Origin: an uncultured Collinsella sp.
Lineage (GTDB): Bacteria > Actinomycetota > Coriobacteriia > Coriobacteriales > Coriobacteriaceae
Direction of reading: 5' to 3'
Length of the DNA: 23,940 bases
NCBI GenBank assembly: GCA_902494565.1
Contig: CABUTN010000031.1
Coordinates: 1-23,940 of the forward strand
Under the pieces are notes generated by a model. The model was not told the origin of the DNA. It worked only from the letters and a program-made list of their open reading frames with translations, and searched no databases. This document shows positions 7,981 through 15,824 of this stretch, piece after piece; position 1 is the first letter of the stretch; each line of letters opens with the position of its first letter. The position numbers and the translations under genes are program-made.

Positions 7981-9501
7981 GTGAGAGAGGAGAGCCCCCG
8001 ACAAGGTATGAGGAGGCCCGACTCGGACCGTGCTTCCTCGCGGCGCAGCACACCGCGTTCCGGTCGCGGCGGGCAGTCGTTTAGCGAACGCTATATTGCC
8101 GGCGTTCCCGCCCGCATCATGCGTCCCCGTTTGATATTCATGGCCTGCTTGTTTACCTTGGTATGCTTTGGCCTGCTGATGGTGTACTCGGCGTCTTCGG
8201 TCGAGGCGCTGCACGAGAATGGCTCGGCGACGTTTTTTCTGGGTCGACAGGCCGCGTTTGCCGTGGTCGGTGTTCTGGCGCTGATTGCCATCGTGCGCGT
8301 TTTGCCGGACAGCTGGTTTGGGGAGGATGTGCTCAGGATCTTCCTCATCGGCATGATAGGGCTACTGTTTCTGGTGTTCTTGGTGGGCAGCGGCAGCCGT
8401 GGCGCCACGCGCTGGCTCAACATCGCCGGCATTCAGTTCCAGCCTTCCGAGTTTTTAAAGCCATTTGCCATTGCGTATTCGGCCATCATGCTTGATCGGT
8501 TCTTTTCGCCCGGTGGCAACATCAACGAATTCCTTCGCAAGATGGGCATCTACCTGGGCATTTCGCTCTTTCTGATCTTTATCCAGCCCGATTTCGGTAC
8601 TGTCCTGATCATCCTGTTGACCCTCATGTGCATGGCGTTGTTTGCGGGTCTCGACCCCAGATTTATCATCGGCGTGCTAATCTTCGGCATTCTCGTGATC
8701 GTGATTGCGCTTGTCGCAGAGCCGTACCGTATGGTGCGTATTCAGGTTGCCTTGAACCCTTGGGCCGACGAGTATGGTGATGGCTATCAGGCCACGCTTG
8801 CCATCATGGCCTTTGCCTCGGGCGGTCTGTTCGGCCGTGGCATCGGCAACTCAACCATGAAGTACTCGTATCTGCCCGAGGCGCACAATGACTACATCTT
8901 GGCCATCATTGGCGAGGAAGTCGGTTTTGTCGGAACCGTGCTGTTCTTCTTGGTGTTTGCGATGCTGATCTACTCGGCGTTTCGCATTGCCGAGCAGGCG
9001 ACCGATCGTCGGGGCGCGCTCATGGCGTCTGGCTCCGCGGTCATTCTCGCGGTGCAATTTTTGATTAACGCGCTGGGCATCCTCAACGTGTTTCCCATGA
9101 CGGGCAAACCGTTGCCGTTTATTAGCTACGGCGGTTCGTCGATTATCGTGTCGCTTATGCTTGCCGGTCTGATCCTGCGCGTTTCGTATGAGAGCGCCCG
9201 CCGCGATGAGTATGACCGCCGCCGTGAGAGCTTTGCCGTTATGGATGAGAGTACCGCCGGCGTGCCCCACGTGCGCGGCGAGCGATCTTCGCGTAACGGT
9301 TTTACCGTCCTGGATGGCTCTGCGACCGAGCCGGCAGCCCGCCCGCGTCAGCGAACGGCGCCGCAAGGTCGTCCTCAGCGCCCCACTCCTCGCAATGCGG
9401 GCGGCGGATATAATCGAATCGATTTGAACTCGGACCCGTCGGCGCGTCTGCGCACCGACGACCAGGGACCGCGTGTACGAAGGGACTACCATGACCGATA
9501 A
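7981..9501 (+). CDS. ftsW: Septal peptidoglycan polymerase FtsW (SEDS family)
   Basis: FtsW is the SEDS glycosyltransferase that polymerises lipid II at the septum with FtsI. About ten transmembrane helices carry the family signatures GSRGATRWLNIAGIQFQPSE, IQPDFGTVLI, NPWADEYGDGYQ, PEAHNDYILAIIGEEVGF and PLPFISYGGSSII. A basic 45-residue N-terminal tail precedes the membrane domain. A cytoplasmic C-terminal tail of about 100 residues rich in Arg and Pro follows it, longer than in E. coli. The start is ambiguous: GTG 7981 is preferred because AGGGG lies six bases upstream; TTG 7975 and ATG 8008 are in-frame alternatives. The 3' end overlaps murG by 11 bases. RodA is excluded by the cluster context. 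Confidence 0.94.
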   Translation: MREESPRQGMRRPDSDRASSRRSTPRSGRGGQSFSERYIAGVPARIMRPRLIFMACLFTLVCFGLLMVYSASSVEALHENGSATFFLGRQAAFAVVGVLALIAIVRVLPDSWFGEDVLRIFLIGMIGLLFLVFLVGSGSRGATRWLNIAGIQFQPSEFLKPFAIAYSAIMLDRFFSPGGNINEFLRKMGIYLGISLFLIFIQPDFGTVLIILLTLMCMALFAGLDPRFIIGVLIFGILVIVIALVAEPYRMVRIQVALNPWADEYGDGYQATLAIMAFASGGLFGRGIGNSTMKYSYLPEAHNDYILAIIGEEVGFVGTVLFFLVFAMLIYSAFRIAEQATDRRGALMASGSAVILAVQFLINALGILNVFPMTGKPLPFISYGGSSIIVSLMLAGLILRVSYESARRDEYDRRRESFAVMDESTAGVPHVRGERSSRNGFTVLDGSATEPAARPRQRTAPQGRPQRPTPRNAGGGYNRIDLNSDPSARLRTDDQGPRVRRDYHDR

Positions 9502-10606
9502 GATGACCGTTGCTATTGCAGCCGGCGGCACGGCTGGACACATCAACCCCGCGCTCGCCTTGGCCGAAGAGCTGCGTGACCGTGGCCACCATGTTGTGTT
9601 CGTGGGCCAGTCGCGCAAGCTCGAGGGTCGTCTGGTCCCCGAGGCTGGGTTTGATTTTGTGCCCATTACGGTCACGGGCTTCGACCGCTCCCGTCCTTGG
9701 ACGGCGCTGACCTCGCTGTGGCGTGTCAACAAGGCCAAGCGTGCTCTCGCCAGTCATTTCTCAAAGGTCGGCAAGCCCGATGCTGCCGTCGGTTTTGGTG
9801 CCTATGTCGAGGTTCCGCTGCTGGGGTGGTGCAAGGGCGCAGGCGTTCCGTATCTGCTGCATGAGCAGAACTCTGTTCCGGGCCTGGCCAACAAGATGAT
9901 GAACTCCCACGCCGCCCGCGTGTGTATCTCGGTGCCGGCAGCGCGTTCGGTCTTTGAGCGCGAAGGTGACCCTGACCACGTGCTCATGACCGGCAACCCC
10001 GTACGTCGCTCGGTAATCGAGGGCGATCGCGCTCGCGGCCGCAAGGCACTTGGCGTTCCCGAGGACGCTACGCTGCTGCTCGTCTTTGGCGGTTCACTTG
10101 GCGCCCAGCACCTCAACGAGCGCGTGGTTTCGCTCAAAAACGAGCTGCTTTCGCGCAAGAACCTCTATGTGTTGCATTCGACGGGTGCCGACGGCTTTGA
10201 GGAGACCGAGCGCGCTTTGGCACTGACGCCCGAGGAGGCGAAGCGTTACCGCGTCCAGCCTTACATCGACAACATGGGCGATATGCTGGCTGCTGCCGAT
10301 TTGGTGCTCTCGCGTTCGGGCGCATCGAGCGTGGCCGAGATCGCTGCGCTCGCCGTGCCCTCGGTGCTCGTGCCGTATCCGCATGCGACGGCCGACCACC
10401 AAACCACCAATGCTCGTTATCTGGTCGACGCCGGGGCCGGCGTGCTCTGCGCCGATGCCGATATCGACGGTTCTGCCTTTGCCGATGAGCTGCTGCACCT
10501 GGTCGATGACGCGGCGGCACGCGACGCCATGCGTCAGGCGGCGCGTGGTCTGGCTCAGGATAGGGCCGCCGCTCTTCTGGCGGATGCGGTAGAGGGTTTG
10601 CGTTAG
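9491..10606 (+). CDS. murG: Lipid II synthase MurG
   Basis: MurG transfers GlcNAc from UDP-GlcNAc to lipid I, producing lipid II on the inner membrane face. The 371-residue GT-B protein has the N-terminal GGTAGHINPALALAEEL loop (GGTAGH at 12-17), GFGAYVEVP, HEQNSVPGLANK, TGNPVR, then the donor-binding half with FGGSLGAQHLNE, SRSGASSVAEIAAL and PYPHATADHQTTNA. ATG 9491 is chosen because AAGGGA sits about seven bases upstream and the protein then starts at the usual distance before GGTAGH; GTG 9473 would add six residues and enlarge the overlap with ftsW. The 11-base overlap suggests coupled translation of polymerase and substrate-making enzyme. Confidence 0.96.
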   Translation: MTDKMTVAIAAGGTAGHINPALALAEELRDRGHHVVFVGQSRKLEGRLVPEAGFDFVPITVTGFDRSRPWTALTSLWRVNKAKRALASHFSKVGKPDAAVGFGAYVEVPLLGWCKGAGVPYLLHEQNSVPGLANKMMNSHAARVCISVPAARSVFEREGDPDHVLMTGNPVRRSVIEGDRARGRKALGVPEDATLLLVFGGSLGAQHLNERVVSLKNELLSRKNLYVLHSTGADGFEETERALALTPEEAKRYRVQPYIDNMGDMLAAADLVLSRSGASSVAEIAALAVPSVLVPYPHATADHQTTNARYLVDAGAGVLCADADIDGSAFADELLHLVDDAAARDAMRQAARGLAQDRAAALLADAVEGLR

Positions 10607-10703
10607 TTAGACGGGATATCGTCGGTCGCCCTCGCGCTGATGCGGTAGGTGCGGTACAGTTAACGGGTTACAGGCAGTGTTTACGCAAGGAGTACACGAG
10701 CAC

Positions 10704-12122
10704 ATGGCTGATTCCCAGACTGCAACCTCCGCGCCCGAGTTTAAGAGCGCCCACTTTATCGGTATCGGCGGCGCCGGCATGAGCGGCATCGCCCTCGTTC
10801 TGCACGAGCGCGGTTATGCCGTTACCGGCTCCGACCTTAAGACGTCACGTTATATCCGCCAGCTTACCCGCGCTGGTGTGAAGGTGCATGTGGGCCATGA
10901 GGCCGCCACGATCGACGAGGTCAAGCCCGACGTGGTTGTTGTCTCCACCGCTATTCCGGAGTCCAACCCTGAACTCGTGCGCGCTCGCGAGCTTGGTATT
11001 CCCGTGTGGCCCCGTGCCAAGATGCTCTCTGCTTTGGGCCACGGCTACACCACCGTCGCTGTTGCCGGCACGCATGGCAAGACCACCACGTCTTCGATGT
11101 GCGCCACCATGCTCGACCGCATGGGTCTGGATCCGAGCTTCCTGATCGGTGGCATCGTCGAGGGCTATGACACGAACGGCAAGAACGGCTCGGGCGACTA
11201 CTTTGTCGCCGAGGCCGACGAGTCCGACAGTTCCTTCCTGTTCCTGAACCCCAACGTGGTCATTGTGACCAACGTCGAGGCCGACCACCTCGATCACTAC
11301 TCGGGTATCGAGGAGATCGAGGCGACTTTCGCCAAATTCATGAGCCTGGTGGGCGAGGACGGCACCGTCATCGTCTGCGGTGAGGACCCGCATCTGGTCG
11401 AGCTCGCCAAGTCGACGGGCCGTCACGTGCTTTCCTACGGCTTTGCCGAGAGCAACGACATCGTCTGCATGCACCCGGATGTCAAGGGCATCCAGAGCGA
11501 CTTTATCGTTCGCTTTGAGGACGGCACTGAGCACGCTGTGGAGATCAAGAGCAACCCCGGTCGCCACAACATGCTCAACGCCACGGCAGTGCTAACCGTT
11601 GCCCATGTCCTGGGCCTCGACGTCGACGCCGCAGCCGAGGCGCTTTCAAGCTTTGAGGGCGTCCGTCGCCGCTTTACCCATGTGGGCGATATTGACGGCA
11701 TCACCGTGGTCGATGACTACGGCCATCACCCCACCGAGATCAAGGCGACGCTTGCCGCCGCCTCGTCGCTGGGTTATAAGCATGTCGACGTCGTGTTCCA
11801 GCCGCACCGCTATTCGCGTTTGCAGGCGCTGTGCGATGACTTTGCCGATGCCTTCGCTAATGCCGATAAGCTGCTGCTCATCGATGTGTTCTCTGCCGGC
11901 GAGATGCCGATTCCGGGCGTTACCTCCAAGATGCTCGCCGACACTGTGCGCGCCAAGCACCCCGGCAAGGAGGTCGTGTACTGCTCCAGCCGTCTCGAGC
12001 TCAATCGTGAGCTCGAGAAGATGGTAGGTGAGGGCGATCTGCTGCTTACTATGGGCGCCGGCGACGTTACGACCGTTGGCCCTGAGTTCATCGAGTATCT
12101 GACTGCCAAGAAAGACGCTTAG
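10704..12122 (+). CDS. murC: UDP-MurNAc--L-alanine ligase MurC
   Basis: MurC attaches L-Ala to UDP-MurNAc, the first peptide step. The 472-residue protein has FIGIGGAGMSGIA at the N-terminal nucleotide fold, the P-loop GTHGKTTT (122-129), EADESDSSF, NVEADHLDHY, and the C-terminal VVDDYGHHPTEI and QPHRYSRL motifs. ATG 10704 is preferred: AAGGAG at 10687-10692 lies 11 bases upstream, and an upstream in-frame GTG at 10677 has no ribosome site. A 97-base gap separates it from murG. I saw nothing in the gap beyond a weak TACAGT at 10655-10660 with no matching -35. murB follows after five bases. Confidence 0.96.
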   Translation: MADSQTATSAPEFKSAHFIGIGGAGMSGIALVLHERGYAVTGSDLKTSRYIRQLTRAGVKVHVGHEAATIDEVKPDVVVVSTAIPESNPELVRARELGIPVWPRAKMLSALGHGYTTVAVAGTHGKTTTSSMCATMLDRMGLDPSFLIGGIVEGYDTNGKNGSGDYFVAEADESDSSFLFLNPNVVIVTNVEADHLDHYSGIEEIEATFAKFMSLVGEDGTVIVCGEDPHLVELAKSTGRHVLSYGFAESNDIVCMHPDVKGIQSDFIVRFEDGTEHAVEIKSNPGRHNMLNATAVLTVAHVLGLDVDAAAEALSSFEGVRRRFTHVGDIDGITVVDDYGHHPTEIKATLAAASSLGYKHVDVVFQPHRYSRLQALCDDFADAFANADKLLLIDVFSAGEMPIPGVTSKMLADTVRAKHPGKEVVYCSSRLELNRELEKMVGEGDLLLTMGAGDVTTVGPEFIEYLTAKKDA

Positions 12123-12127
12123 CCCCT

Positions 12128-13039
12128 ATGGGTCTGTTTAACGCCGTCATGGCGCTTTCGGGCATGATTGACACGGATGTAGTCGAGGGTGAACGCCTTG
12201 CGCGTCATACGAGTTATCGTATCGGCGGCAAGGCCGACCTCTTCGTGACGTGCCATAGCTATCATGCCCTTCGTCGTGCCGTGGCAGTGCTCGATCGTGA
12301 GCAGGTGCCGTGGGTCATTATCGGCAAGGGATCTAATTTGCTTGTTGCCGATGCGGGCTATCGCGGCGCCGTCATTTCGCTGGGGCGTGAGTTTCAGCGC
12401 ACGGTTGTTGCCGAGGACGGTTGCACGCTGACCGTTGGCGCGGGCGTTATGTTCGCGCGTTTGGTCAACGATGCCCTGTCGCGCGGGCTTTCGGGCCTTG
12501 AGTTTGCGGTTGGCATCCCCGGCTCGGTCGGCGGCGCCGTATCCATGAACGCCGGTACGCGGACCGAGTGGATAGGTTCGCTTGTCGAGGATGTGGTCAC
12601 GTTTGACCCGGTATCTGGCATTAAACATTATGCGGGGTCTGAGATTGCCTGGGGCTACCGTGAGTGCAGCCTGCCGCGTAACGAGATTATTCTCGAGTGC
12701 GTGCTCAAGCTCAAACCTGCGCCCAAGGTCGATATTCGCGAGCGTATGGAGCGGTACCTGACGCGGCGCAAACGCACGCAGCCCATGGGTCGCGCTTCTT
12801 GCGGGTCGGTCTTTCGCAATCCGCCCGACGCGAGTGTTGGCAAGCTGATTGAGGATTGTGGATTAAAGGGTTTTTCGATTGGCGGTGCGGAAGTTTCGCC
12901 CGTACACGCTAATTTTATCGTTAATAACGGTACCGCCTCGGCCGATGACGTGGCCGCGGTTATCAGGCATGTGCACGGAAAGGTGAGGGAGGCGTATGGC
13001 ATCGAGCTCAGACCGGAAGTTAAATTCCTCGGCTTCTAG
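12128..13039 (+). CDS. murB: UDP-N-acetylenolpyruvoylglucosamine reductase MurB
   Basis: MurB reduces UDP-GlcNAc-enolpyruvate to UDP-MurNAc with NADPH and FAD. The FAD-binding half has HTSYRIGGKADLF, IIGKGSNLLV and GIPGSVGGAVSMNAG. The substrate domain has SCGSVFRNP with the predicted proton-donor Ser227, and the C-terminal ELRPEVKFLGF with the catalytic Glu297. At 303 residues it resembles the short type II enzymes of Gram-positives. The last 44 bases, including the catalytic Glu codon, overlap the start of ftsQ in another frame. It starts five bases after murC with no clear ribosome site, so it is probably coupled to murC. Confidence 0.96.
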   Translation: MGLFNAVMALSGMIDTDVVEGERLARHTSYRIGGKADLFVTCHSYHALRRAVAVLDREQVPWVIIGKGSNLLVADAGYRGAVISLGREFQRTVVAEDGCTLTVGAGVMFARLVNDALSRGLSGLEFAVGIPGSVGGAVSMNAGTRTEWIGSLVEDVVTFDPVSGIKHYAGSEIAWGYRECSLPRNEIILECVLKLKPAPKVDIRERMERYLTRRKRTQPMGRASCGSVFRNPPDASVGKLIEDCGLKGFSIGGAEVSPVHANFIVNNGTASADDVAAVIRHVHGKVREAYGIELRPEVKFLGF

Positions 13040-14261
13040 AGCATCGAAACCTACCTTCCGCCGCGCCGGAGGGCGTTCCGGCGCACCCGTCCAGTCTCAA
13101 CGTAAACCCTCTGTGTCCCCCAAGCCTGCTGGATCCGTACGGTCCGCTAAGCGTCCGGTCGTCGGCTCGCAACTTGGTGGACGCCCTGTCGCAAAAAAGA
13201 CGGTTCACCCGGCTCCGCGCCCCTCGGTGACGTCCAAGCCGGCGATGGGTGCCAAGCCCTCTCGCCCCATGGTGACGCCCAAGCCGTCGCTGGGGGCTAA
13301 AGTGACGCATTCCGGCCGTACGTTGGGCGCTGCCAAGCCGCGCTCGTTGACGTCGGTGCCCGCCACGAAGGCGTCTGCGACCAAAAAAGGTATCAATCCG
13401 CTGTCGTCTCTTGGCGCCATGGCGAGTAAGACGTCCGATGCCGCTTCTGCCGTTAAGGGCAAGGGCAAAATCGTGGGCGGTATCTTGGCGGCTGTGGCCG
13501 TGCTTGCCGTCGTTGCCATCGTCGTTATCAATTCCGGCCTGTTTGCCGCTACCGATATTCAGATCGAGGGCAGCGAACACGTGACCAAGCACGATGCCAT
13601 ACAGCTGATCAACGTGCCCGAGAACACATCGCTCTTTAACGTAAATCCCGACCAGATCGCCGAAGACCTCAAGCAGAACCCGTGGGTCTCGGGCGTGGAC
13701 GTTCAACGACAGTTTCCCCACACGCTCGTCATTACGCCGACGGAGCGCAAGGTTACCGCGATCGCTTATATAAGTTCCGACGATCTTGCCTGGGCCATCG
13801 GCGACGATGACACCTGGATCGCACCGCTTTCGACCTCTGTGGAGGTGGACGACCAGGGAAATGTCGTCACTTCGGGGGAGGGCGCCAACACATTGAGCGG
13901 TATCGATGCTGCGTTGGCGCTGGCCAAGCATTACGGAGCCGTGCTGCTCACCGATGTCTCGGCCGATGTCGAGCCGGTCTCGGGGCAGGCTGTTTCTTCC
14001 AAGGCCGTTAAAGCGGGCCTGGATTACGTGCGTGGTTTTTCCGGCGAATTCTTGGCGCAGATCAAAGATATTTCCATACCTTCGGTCGAGGCCATCTCGG
14101 CGAATCTTGATAATGGCGTTGAGGTCTCGCTGGGCGATTCTGACGATATCGCCAAGAAGGAACGCGTCGTGACCAAGCTTCTGTCGCAGGTAGAGGGCGT
14201 AACCTACATTAATGTTCGGTCCCCCGGCAACTATACGTTTAGAAACGCACCGACCGCTTAG
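12996..14261 (+). CDS. ftsQ: Divisome protein FtsQ with long basic tail
   Basis: FtsQ (DivIB) is a bitopic membrane protein that links early and late divisome parts. The 421-residue product has a very long N-terminal cytoplasmic region (1-158) rich in Lys, Pro, Ser and Ala with repeated KPS/KPA-type units. A transmembrane helix follows near 160-183. A POTRA domain then begins at TDIQIEGSEHVTKHDA (about 187-255), with NPWVSGVDVQRQFPHTLVI typical of the family. The rest matches the FtsQ beta domain. E. coli FtsQ is about 276 residues, so most of the extra length is the tail. AGGTGAGG seven bases upstream supports ATG 12996, which creates the 44-base overlap with murB. Confidence 0.93.
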   Translation: MASSSDRKLNSSASRASKPTFRRAGGRSGAPVQSQRKPSVSPKPAGSVRSAKRPVVGSQLGGRPVAKKTVHPAPRPSVTSKPAMGAKPSRPMVTPKPSLGAKVTHSGRTLGAAKPRSLTSVPATKASATKKGINPLSSLGAMASKTSDAASAVKGKGKIVGGILAAVAVLAVVAIVVINSGLFAATDIQIEGSEHVTKHDAIQLINVPENTSLFNVNPDQIAEDLKQNPWVSGVDVQRQFPHTLVITPTERKVTAIAYISSDDLAWAIGDDDTWIAPLSTSVEVDDQGNVVTSGEGANTLSGIDAALALAKHYGAVLLTDVSADVEPVSGQAVSSKAVKAGLDYVRGFSGEFLAQIKDISIPSVEAISANLDNGVEVSLGDSDDIAKKERVVTKLLSQVEGVTYINVRSPGNYTFRNAPTA

Positions 14262-14460
14262 CGCCGTTCGTGGCTTTGTTGAGGGGCCATACCACGCCGT
14301 TTATCTGGTTTGTTTGGTTTTCACGGTCAATTATTTGACTGATACGTTCATAATGTGCAAACATAATACGGTTTACCTTTGCATTTACTTTCAACCTGAA
14401 GGTTAATGTGCGCAGGGGTCAACCCATGCTATGGCTATAACCTTTGTTCGGAGGACCGAC
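14262..14460 (+). promoter_or_regulatory. AT-rich upstream region of ftsZ
   Basis: This 199-base gap is far richer in A and T than its surroundings and contains no gene. It holds a palindrome GTCAA-TTAT-TTGAC (14326-14339), the direct repeat CATAAT at 14349-14354 and 14362-14367, and a second palindrome AACCT-GA-AGGTT (14393-14404). TTGACT (14335-14340) looks like a -35 element, but the nearest good -10, CATAAT at 14362, is 21 bases away, longer than ideal. An ftsZ promoter with repressor or activator sites is likely here, but I cannot fix its start. GGAGG at 14450-14454 is the ftsZ ribosome site. Confidence 0.45.
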
Positions 14461-15615
14461 ATGCACGAGACAGAGATCAACAACTACCTTGCCGTCATTA
14501 AGGTGGTCGGCGTCGGCGGCGGCGGTACCAACGCGGTCAATCGAATGATCGAAGAGGGCATTCGCGGCGTCGAGTTTGTTGCCATCAACACCGATGCTCA
14601 GGCACTCGCGATCTCTGATGCCGATATCAAGGTCCACATCGGTACCGACCTTACCCGCGGCCTGGGCGCTGGCGCCAACCCCGAGGTTGGTCGCAAGGCT
14701 GCCGATGAGTCCCGCGATGACATTGCCGAGGCGCTCGCTGGCGCCGACATGGTGTTCATCACCTGCGGTGAGGGCGGTGGCACCGGTACCGGCGCTGCTC
14801 CCATCGTTGCCGATATCGCGATGAACGAGGTCGGCGCGCTGACCGTCGCCGTCGTGACCAAGCCCTTCACCTTCGAGGGCCGCAAGCGTAAGAAGAGCGC
14901 CGAAGAGGGCATTAAGACCCTTTCCGATTGCGTCGACACCATGATCGTTATCCCTAACGACAAGCTGCTCGACATCGCCGAGAAGAAGACCACCATGCTC
15001 GAGGCCTTCGCTATTGCCGATGGCGTCCTTTCCCAGGGTACCCAGGGCATCACCGACCTCATCACCGTCCCGGGCATCATCAACCTGGACTTCGCCGATG
15101 TTAAGACCATCATGAAGCAGGCCGGCACCGCCATGATGGGTATCGGTACCGCTTCTGGGGATACTCGTGCCGTCGACGCCGCCCAGCAGGCTATTTCCAG
15201 CCCGCTTCTCGAGAGCTCTATCGATGGTGCTACGCGCGTCCTGCTTTCCATCGCCGGCTCCAAGGATCTGGGCATCCAAGAGATCAGCGACGCCGCCGAC
15301 GTTGTCGCCAATGCTGTCGACCCCGAGGCCAACATCATCTTCGGTACCGTTGTTGACGAGTCCCTGGGCGACCAGGTGCGCATCACCGTTATCGCTACGG
15401 GCTTCTCCGACTCCAACGTCAACCGTCAGGACGAGCTCTTCGCTGCCCAGCAGTCCCAGAGCAAGGCTGCTGCTTCTGCTGAGCCGCAACGCACTGCTCC
15501 GGCTGCCAGCCCCGCTCAGGCTGCCCCGACTCGCAACGTCGGTGGTACCGAGCTGCCCAACTTTGGCAACGATCAGTTTGAGCTTCCCGACTTCCTCAAG
15601 CGCGGCAGCTTCTAA
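14461..15615 (+). CDS. ftsZ: Cell division GTPase FtsZ
   Basis: FtsZ is the tubulin-like GTPase that polymerises into the division ring. The 384-residue protein has KVVGVGGGGTNAVNRM (14-29), the tubulin signature GGGTGTG (105-111), and the T7 catalytic loop region NLDFADVKTIM. A variable Ala/Pro/Gln-rich linker follows, then the C-terminal peptide ELPDFLKRGSF, which in this group is expected to bind SepF. ATG 14461 is chosen because GGAGG lies six bases upstream; the in-frame ATG at 14431 lacks a ribosome site and would add ten unusual residues. The gene has its own AT-rich upstream region and a strong terminator 27 bases after the stop, so it may be expressed separately. Confidence 0.98.
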   Translation: MHETEINNYLAVIKVVGVGGGGTNAVNRMIEEGIRGVEFVAINTDAQALAISDADIKVHIGTDLTRGLGAGANPEVGRKAADESRDDIAEALAGADMVFITCGEGGGTGTGAAPIVADIAMNEVGALTVAVVTKPFTFEGRKRKKSAEEGIKTLSDCVDTMIVIPNDKLLDIAEKKTTMLEAFAIADGVLSQGTQGITDLITVPGIINLDFADVKTIMKQAGTAMMGIGTASGDTRAVDAAQQAISSPLLESSIDGATRVLLSIAGSKDLGIQEISDAADVVANAVDPEANIIFGTVVDESLGDQVRITVIATGFSDSNVNRQDELFAAQQSQSKAAASAEPQRTAPAASPAQAAPTRNVGGTELPNFGNDQFELPDFLKRGSF

Positions 15616-15641
15616 GTCGTTCTTCGCATTGTTTTGCACAG

Positions 15642-15673
15642 GGGCGCGTCCGTATGGATGCGCCCTTTTGTTT
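15642..15673 (+). terminator. Intrinsic terminator after ftsZ
   Basis: GGGCGCGTCC (15642-15651) pairs with GGATGCGCCC (15656-15665), a 10-pair stem with one G-U pair and loop GTAT, followed directly by TTTTGTTT. This is a strong rho-independent terminator and separates ftsZ from the pgeF-pst unit. Confidence 0.9.
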
Positions 15674-15702
15674 CTCGTTTGTAAACGAAAGCCCCCAATC
15701 TC

Positions 15703-15746
15703 CTTACGTTCCCTTTACGTTTGGTCCCTACCGCTGCGGGTATCCT
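15703..15746 (+). promoter_or_regulatory. Possible Pho-box promoter of the pgeF-pst operon
   Basis: TTACGTT occurs at 15704-15710 and again at 15715-15721, an 11-base period that fits the tandem direct repeats bound by PhoB/PhoP response regulators. A possible -10, TATCCT at 15741-15746, lies downstream, and the repeats would sit at or just above the -35 region, as in activator-dependent Pho promoters. A palindrome CGTTT-GT-AAACG (15676-15687) lies just upstream. The repeat does not match a published consensus exactly, so assignment rests on spacing and on the phosphate operon downstream. Confidence 0.35.
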
Positions 15747-15760
15747 TTTAAAGAAGTATG

Positions 15761-15796
15761 GCAGCCGTATGACACGGACTGCTGCGGCTTCGCCGC
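15761..15796 (+). promoter_or_regulatory. Paired hairpins in the pgeF leader
   Basis: GCAGCCGT (15761-15768) pairs with ACGG and CTGC (15774-15782) with one bulged A, loop ATGAC. One base later, GCGGC-TTC-GCCGC forms a second stem (15784-15796). No T-run follows. The pair ends 15 bases before the AGGAGG ribosome site at 15812-15817 and may shape the leader mRNA. No known riboswitch class was recognised. Confidence 0.35.
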
Positions 15797-15824
15797 GATA
15801 CTTGTGTTATTAGGAGGCTTTAGT

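Noticed and set aside
10607..10703. Promoter in the murG-murC gap
   Set aside because: TACAGT at 10655-10660 resembles a -10 but no -35 is present at a workable distance.
14431..14460. Upstream ATG for ftsZ adding ten residues
   Set aside because: No ribosome site before it; GGAGG at 14450-14454 is ideally placed for ATG 14461.
15654..15824. Upstream extension of pgeF
   Set aside because: The extension would start inside the ftsZ terminator and cover the hairpin leader; ATG 15825 has a perfect ribosome site.
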